From Paramecium sonneborni (taxonomy: Eukaryota > Ciliophora > Oligohymenophorea > Peniculida > Parameciidae): a stretch of 64,000 nucleotides of DNA. The notes under the pieces are model-generated. The model searched no databases, was not told the DNA's origin, and was given only the letters and a program-made list of their open reading frames with translations. The translations under genes and the position numbers were made by a program. Positions 60,806 through 64,000 of the stretch are shown here, one piece after another (the stretch's first letter is position 1; each line of letters begins with the position of its first letter). The DNA is taken from positions 547,914 through 611,913 of the forward strand of contig CAJJDN010000015.1 of assembly GCA_905182985.1 (NCBI GenBank), read 5' to 3'.

Positions 60806-61864
60806 TCAGGACAATATTTATAAATTTATTTTATATGTCATATGCAATCTACATTTATCATTGTTATTATTATTATTTCTAAAACATTTATGGAGGAATG
60901 CACCCATCATACCAATACATGGGTTTTCAAGATTTGAAATATTATCTTCTTCTTCATAGCTATGATCTTCAAATATCATATCTCCAATTATTAGATATAA
61001 ACCATAGAAGGTAGGTAGTTTATCAATAATATTTTTTAGGAAATTTTATTCTTCATTTAATAATTTGATCTGATATCCAATAATTTCTTTAGTCGCATTC
61101 ATCTAAACTTATTTCTATTTAGGTAATTTATCCTTGATTCTTTATCTTAATGAAGCTTGTAACATAAATAAATGTTGTCTAAGTCCTCTTTTCATAAGTA
61201 ACATTTCACTTTGCTCAAGTTTTTATCATGAAATATCAATTTTTTTACAGATTTCTTCTTATGCTTTCATATGTAGATTTTGAACATCATTAACATCATT
61301 AACATAATTCATTAATAATTTAACATATTGTGCTCCATCAGAATAATGGACATCTAAATGTGTATAAGAATAAATGATGATTTCTTTAGGTTTGAAGATT
61401 TCTAATTCAGCTAATTTTTAATCGAGCCATTCCTTAGTTCCTTTTATTTTATCAGTCATTGATAAATTATTACATACCCATGCTATTAATTCACCCTTTA
61501 ATAAATGAAAGATTAAGTAATAATTCATCCTTATCATTTTAAAGGTATTTGAAGTTAGTGATTTTAGAACAACTGATTATAACTTTTTATCTTTGACCTT
61601 TTAAACCAAATCTTTAGCATCATATTATCTCAAATTTATAATATTTATTAAGAAAACATTTTATAATGAATCTTTGAGTGAGTGTGTATAATCTCTCAAA
61701 AAGTTAATCAAAATGTTTCATTAGATTATATTCAGTCTACTTAACAACTTCTCAGTTGACCCTAGAAGTAGAAGATGAAGATAAGAATACATTTTTTTAT
61801 TACCCAAAGAGTCCAAGACTGTCTCGATATTAGCTACTAAAACTTGAACTTTAATAGATATTCA
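60806..61864 (-). pseudogene. degraded helical-protein gene with in-frame TGA codons
   Basis: One minus-strand frame is protein-like across about 1 kb (VLVANIETVLDSLGNKKMYSYLHLLLL, FLRDYTHSLKDSLQ, KEIIIYSYTHLDVHYSDGAQYVKLLMNY, LMKRGLRQHLFMLQASLRQR, to CRLHMTYKINLQILS). TGA interrupts the same frame at 61718-61720 and 61226-61228, and again at 61862-61864, the left limit of the frame. No intron of normal size with GT/AG ends can remove the two internal stops. Either the gene is decaying (common for paralogues after Paramecium genome duplications), or the bases are wrong. The last segment could restart at a Met near 61,200 as a 130-aa protein. Confidence 0.6.
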
Positions 61865-62043
61865 TTCAAGTATAAATTAATTAAATTTAATTTATATTTC
61901 CTGAACCTTTTATTTTTATATTTCTATAAATGCATTTTATATTTCTATATAAATACATTACTATATCTAAATAAAAACATTTATGATAAATTCAATCTCT
62001 AATTTTCTACTTCCTTATAATAATTAAATATAATTTTATAATT

Positions 62044-64000
62044 ATGAGTCTCAGCATATAATTATTTTATCAACCATCTCTGACAGCATCTTATTTAAGA
62101 AATAATCGTTTCATGTCAGCCTATGATTTTACATTGATATTCCCTTCGATACCACTTTCATTTGGAATATCTAGTGATTTAGCTGCTGGATGGTCTAAAT
62201 TAGTTTATGAGTAAGTTCTCATGAATAAAACTCAATAAAAGATTGAAGTTGAAATTTAAGGCTTGACTGAAAAAGAAGCATTTGTAGTTGAATAATGTGT
62301 TAAACTTTTATTTGGTTTTAAAATTGATTTTTGTATTCAAGATGTATGGTAAGCATTAAAAGTATGTGATATCATTGGAATAACTTAATCACCTTAAATT
62401 GAAGGTGTTACAGTTTAAGAATAACTATTATCTTTTGCAATCTAAAATATATAACAAATCAATCTTATTGAAGGATTAGATTATGCATAACAATTATTAG
62501 AAGTTGGAGGAGAAGGATTACTTGTTCACAGAACAGATATTAGATAATTGTGTTAATAATTGGTTGATAAAATTAGAGAAATTATTATTACAAGTAAATT
62601 TGAAGTACTGACAAATTATGCTCATAATCAAGAATAGAGCATTGATAGTCAAACAAATAATAACAAATTCTTATTGAAGGATCTGAAAAGAGAACACTAT
62701 ATTTAATTAAGAACTCTCTTTTACAATTATGTCAATTAATAAAATACGGAATTAACTGCAAACCAAAATATTGTAAAGATTTTATTTGAAGAATTAGATT
62801 AATAGTTCGAACTAGACAGCTATATTAATAAATATTTTGAAGAAGTTACTTCTAAAATGCAAGCTATTGATGTGTTTATTGATAAAATAGATAAAAAATA
62901 TGAAGCTTAATTAAATAAATTAAATGAATTTATCAATTAAGAATTTGAAAGTCTTAAAAGAGAAAATAAAATTTTTAAAAATCAATTATATTTTGCTCAT
63001 AGAAGAATCGAATAGCTTTACAATCCAAAAATAGTTTGCCAATACTAAATGAATGTATTTTGTTTCTCTAATGGAATAATTAAGTATAGGAATGCTGGAG
63101 TAATTCATACAGAGAATTTGGAGAATTAAGTTATAAATTGTGTTATAAAATTAAAAGATAACAATTTAGCAGTAGGAATGTAAGGAGGAGATATTCTTTT
63201 ATATAGTAAATAATTAGAGATTTTAACAACTCTAAAATTATCATCAGTATTAAAAATAGAAAAACCATATCATGTTGTTTGTATGCAAACATATGTAAGT
63301 GTTATTAATTAATTTAGAATAATTATTTAATTTCTTCTTATTCTCATAATATATATTGCATTTGGTGGAATCAATAATTAATATTTCATGAATAGATTGA
63401 ATATTAAGTGAGTGTTATATTTTGTAACTCATAATTAGGTAATTTTATTCTTTTAGGTTGTCTTGATGGTTCAATCAATTTTATTTATCTAAATGAATCT
63501 AAACCTTAATTATAAGCTGATCATATTAAGAAACTAAAAAATTCAAATAATGATGTAATTAAATTAGAAATAATTCCTTAAAACAATGATTTATTAGTAT
63601 CAGTTCACTCAGATTAACTAATATGCATTTGGAATTGGGAATTAGAAAATGTTATATAGGTAATTAAGATTGAATAACAAATTTAAGATATATAGATATA
63701 TTTGGATTAAAAAGATTAGAAAATATTGAGAGTATTATTATAAAATGGATATTTGAATGAGTATAATATGGATTAGCAAAATTAATTAAGAGAATCTATA
63801 TATGTAGATAATAAGCCTTTTTTATTGGTAGGTGAATAATGTTTGACTTATGATGGAAAGATTAAAAGAATTAAGAATGGCCCTTTAAATTGTTGTAATT
63901 ATCATCTGTAACACTAATCTACCTTTTATCATCATCAAGATAATTGTGTATACGGATTATTATTAATAAATTATCCATATGTAGCATCATCTGCTGATGA
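62044..64000 (+). CDS. WD-repeat-like protein, cut by window end
   Basis: The first ~620 codons of a longer gene; introns seen near 63,294-63,316 and 63,437-63,456. The N-terminal ~330 aa are helical (SYLRNNRFMSAYDFTLIFP, LTEKEAFVVEQCVKLLFGFK), ending in a coiled coil (DKIDKKYEAQLNKLNEFINQEFESLKRENKIFKNQ). Then beta-rich repeats begin: ENQVINCVIKLKDNNLAVGMQGGDILLY, LISSYSHNIYCIWW, GCLDGSINFIYL, NDLLVSVHSDQLICIWNW. These are degenerate WD40 units (IWxW in place of WD). The coiled coil plus WD propeller resembles a common Paramecium expansion. The stop lies beyond the window. Confidence 0.75.

Overview
The window looks like macronuclear DNA of a ciliate, most likely Paramecium or a close relative. 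Three things support this. (1) Real reading frames run through TAA and TAG, which must be read as glutamine, and end only at TGA; CFAP58, UTP6, NME7, PCID2 and CDK5RAP3 homologues are only recovered that way. (2) Introns are tiny, 20-31 nt, almost always GTA...TAG/AAG, and many removals restore a conserved reading frame exactly. (3) The DNA is very AT-rich and packed, with neighbouring coding regions often 1-100 bp apart. Short ORFs called with the standard code are therefore mostly fragments or shadows. All proteins below were read by eye with TAA/TAG = Gln. For most multi-intron genes the exon sum is divisible by three.

Layout. 0-11 kb: a CXC (LIN54/tesmin-like) DNA-binding protein, a probable mitochondrial ribosomal protein mL54, a protein kinase joined to a propeller-like C-terminus, a small lipid-anchored-looking protein, a secreted protein, a B-box coiled-coil protein and an AGC kinase. 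11-22 kb: a giant cysteine-rich membrane protein, an uncharacterised 649-aa protein, and the ciliary protein CFAP58. 22-28.5 kb: a coiled-coil gene lying across a 1,054-bp tandem copy with a single N between the copies, then CEP19, MYCBP-like and WNK kinase genes and a tRNA-Thr. 28.5-32 kb: gene-poor, with only weak ORFs. 32-38 kb: a short TM protein, TTC1, a calcium-dependent protein kinase, LETM1 and two small low-complexity proteins. 38.9-41.7 kb: NME7, preceded by a truncated 538-bp copy and a 694-N gap. 41.8-48 kb: a dense run of housekeeping genes: PC4/SUB1, a MORN-repeat protein, CDK5RAP3, PCID2 and UTP6. 48-52 kb is sparse, with one unknown gene and an RGG-rich putative mRNA-export adaptor. 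52-64 kb: a RING-CH/FHA protein, a possible DONSON homologue, a cyclic-nucleotide-binding protein, an unknown 620-aa protein, a coiled-coil protein, a gene remnant with in-frame TGAs, and a WD-like protein cut by the window end.

There is no operon logic; genes are transcribed singly from both strands. Themes do recur: cilium/basal body (CFAP58, CEP19, NME7, MYCBP-like), mitochondrion (mL54, LETM1, perhaps the 32.3-kb protein), nuclear RNA and transcription (UTP6, PCID2, PC4, the RGG protein) and signalling (four kinases, cNMP binding). I found no mobile element, CRISPR array, rRNA or bacterial gene. The two internal duplications both touch assembly gaps and are most simply unmerged contig ends.
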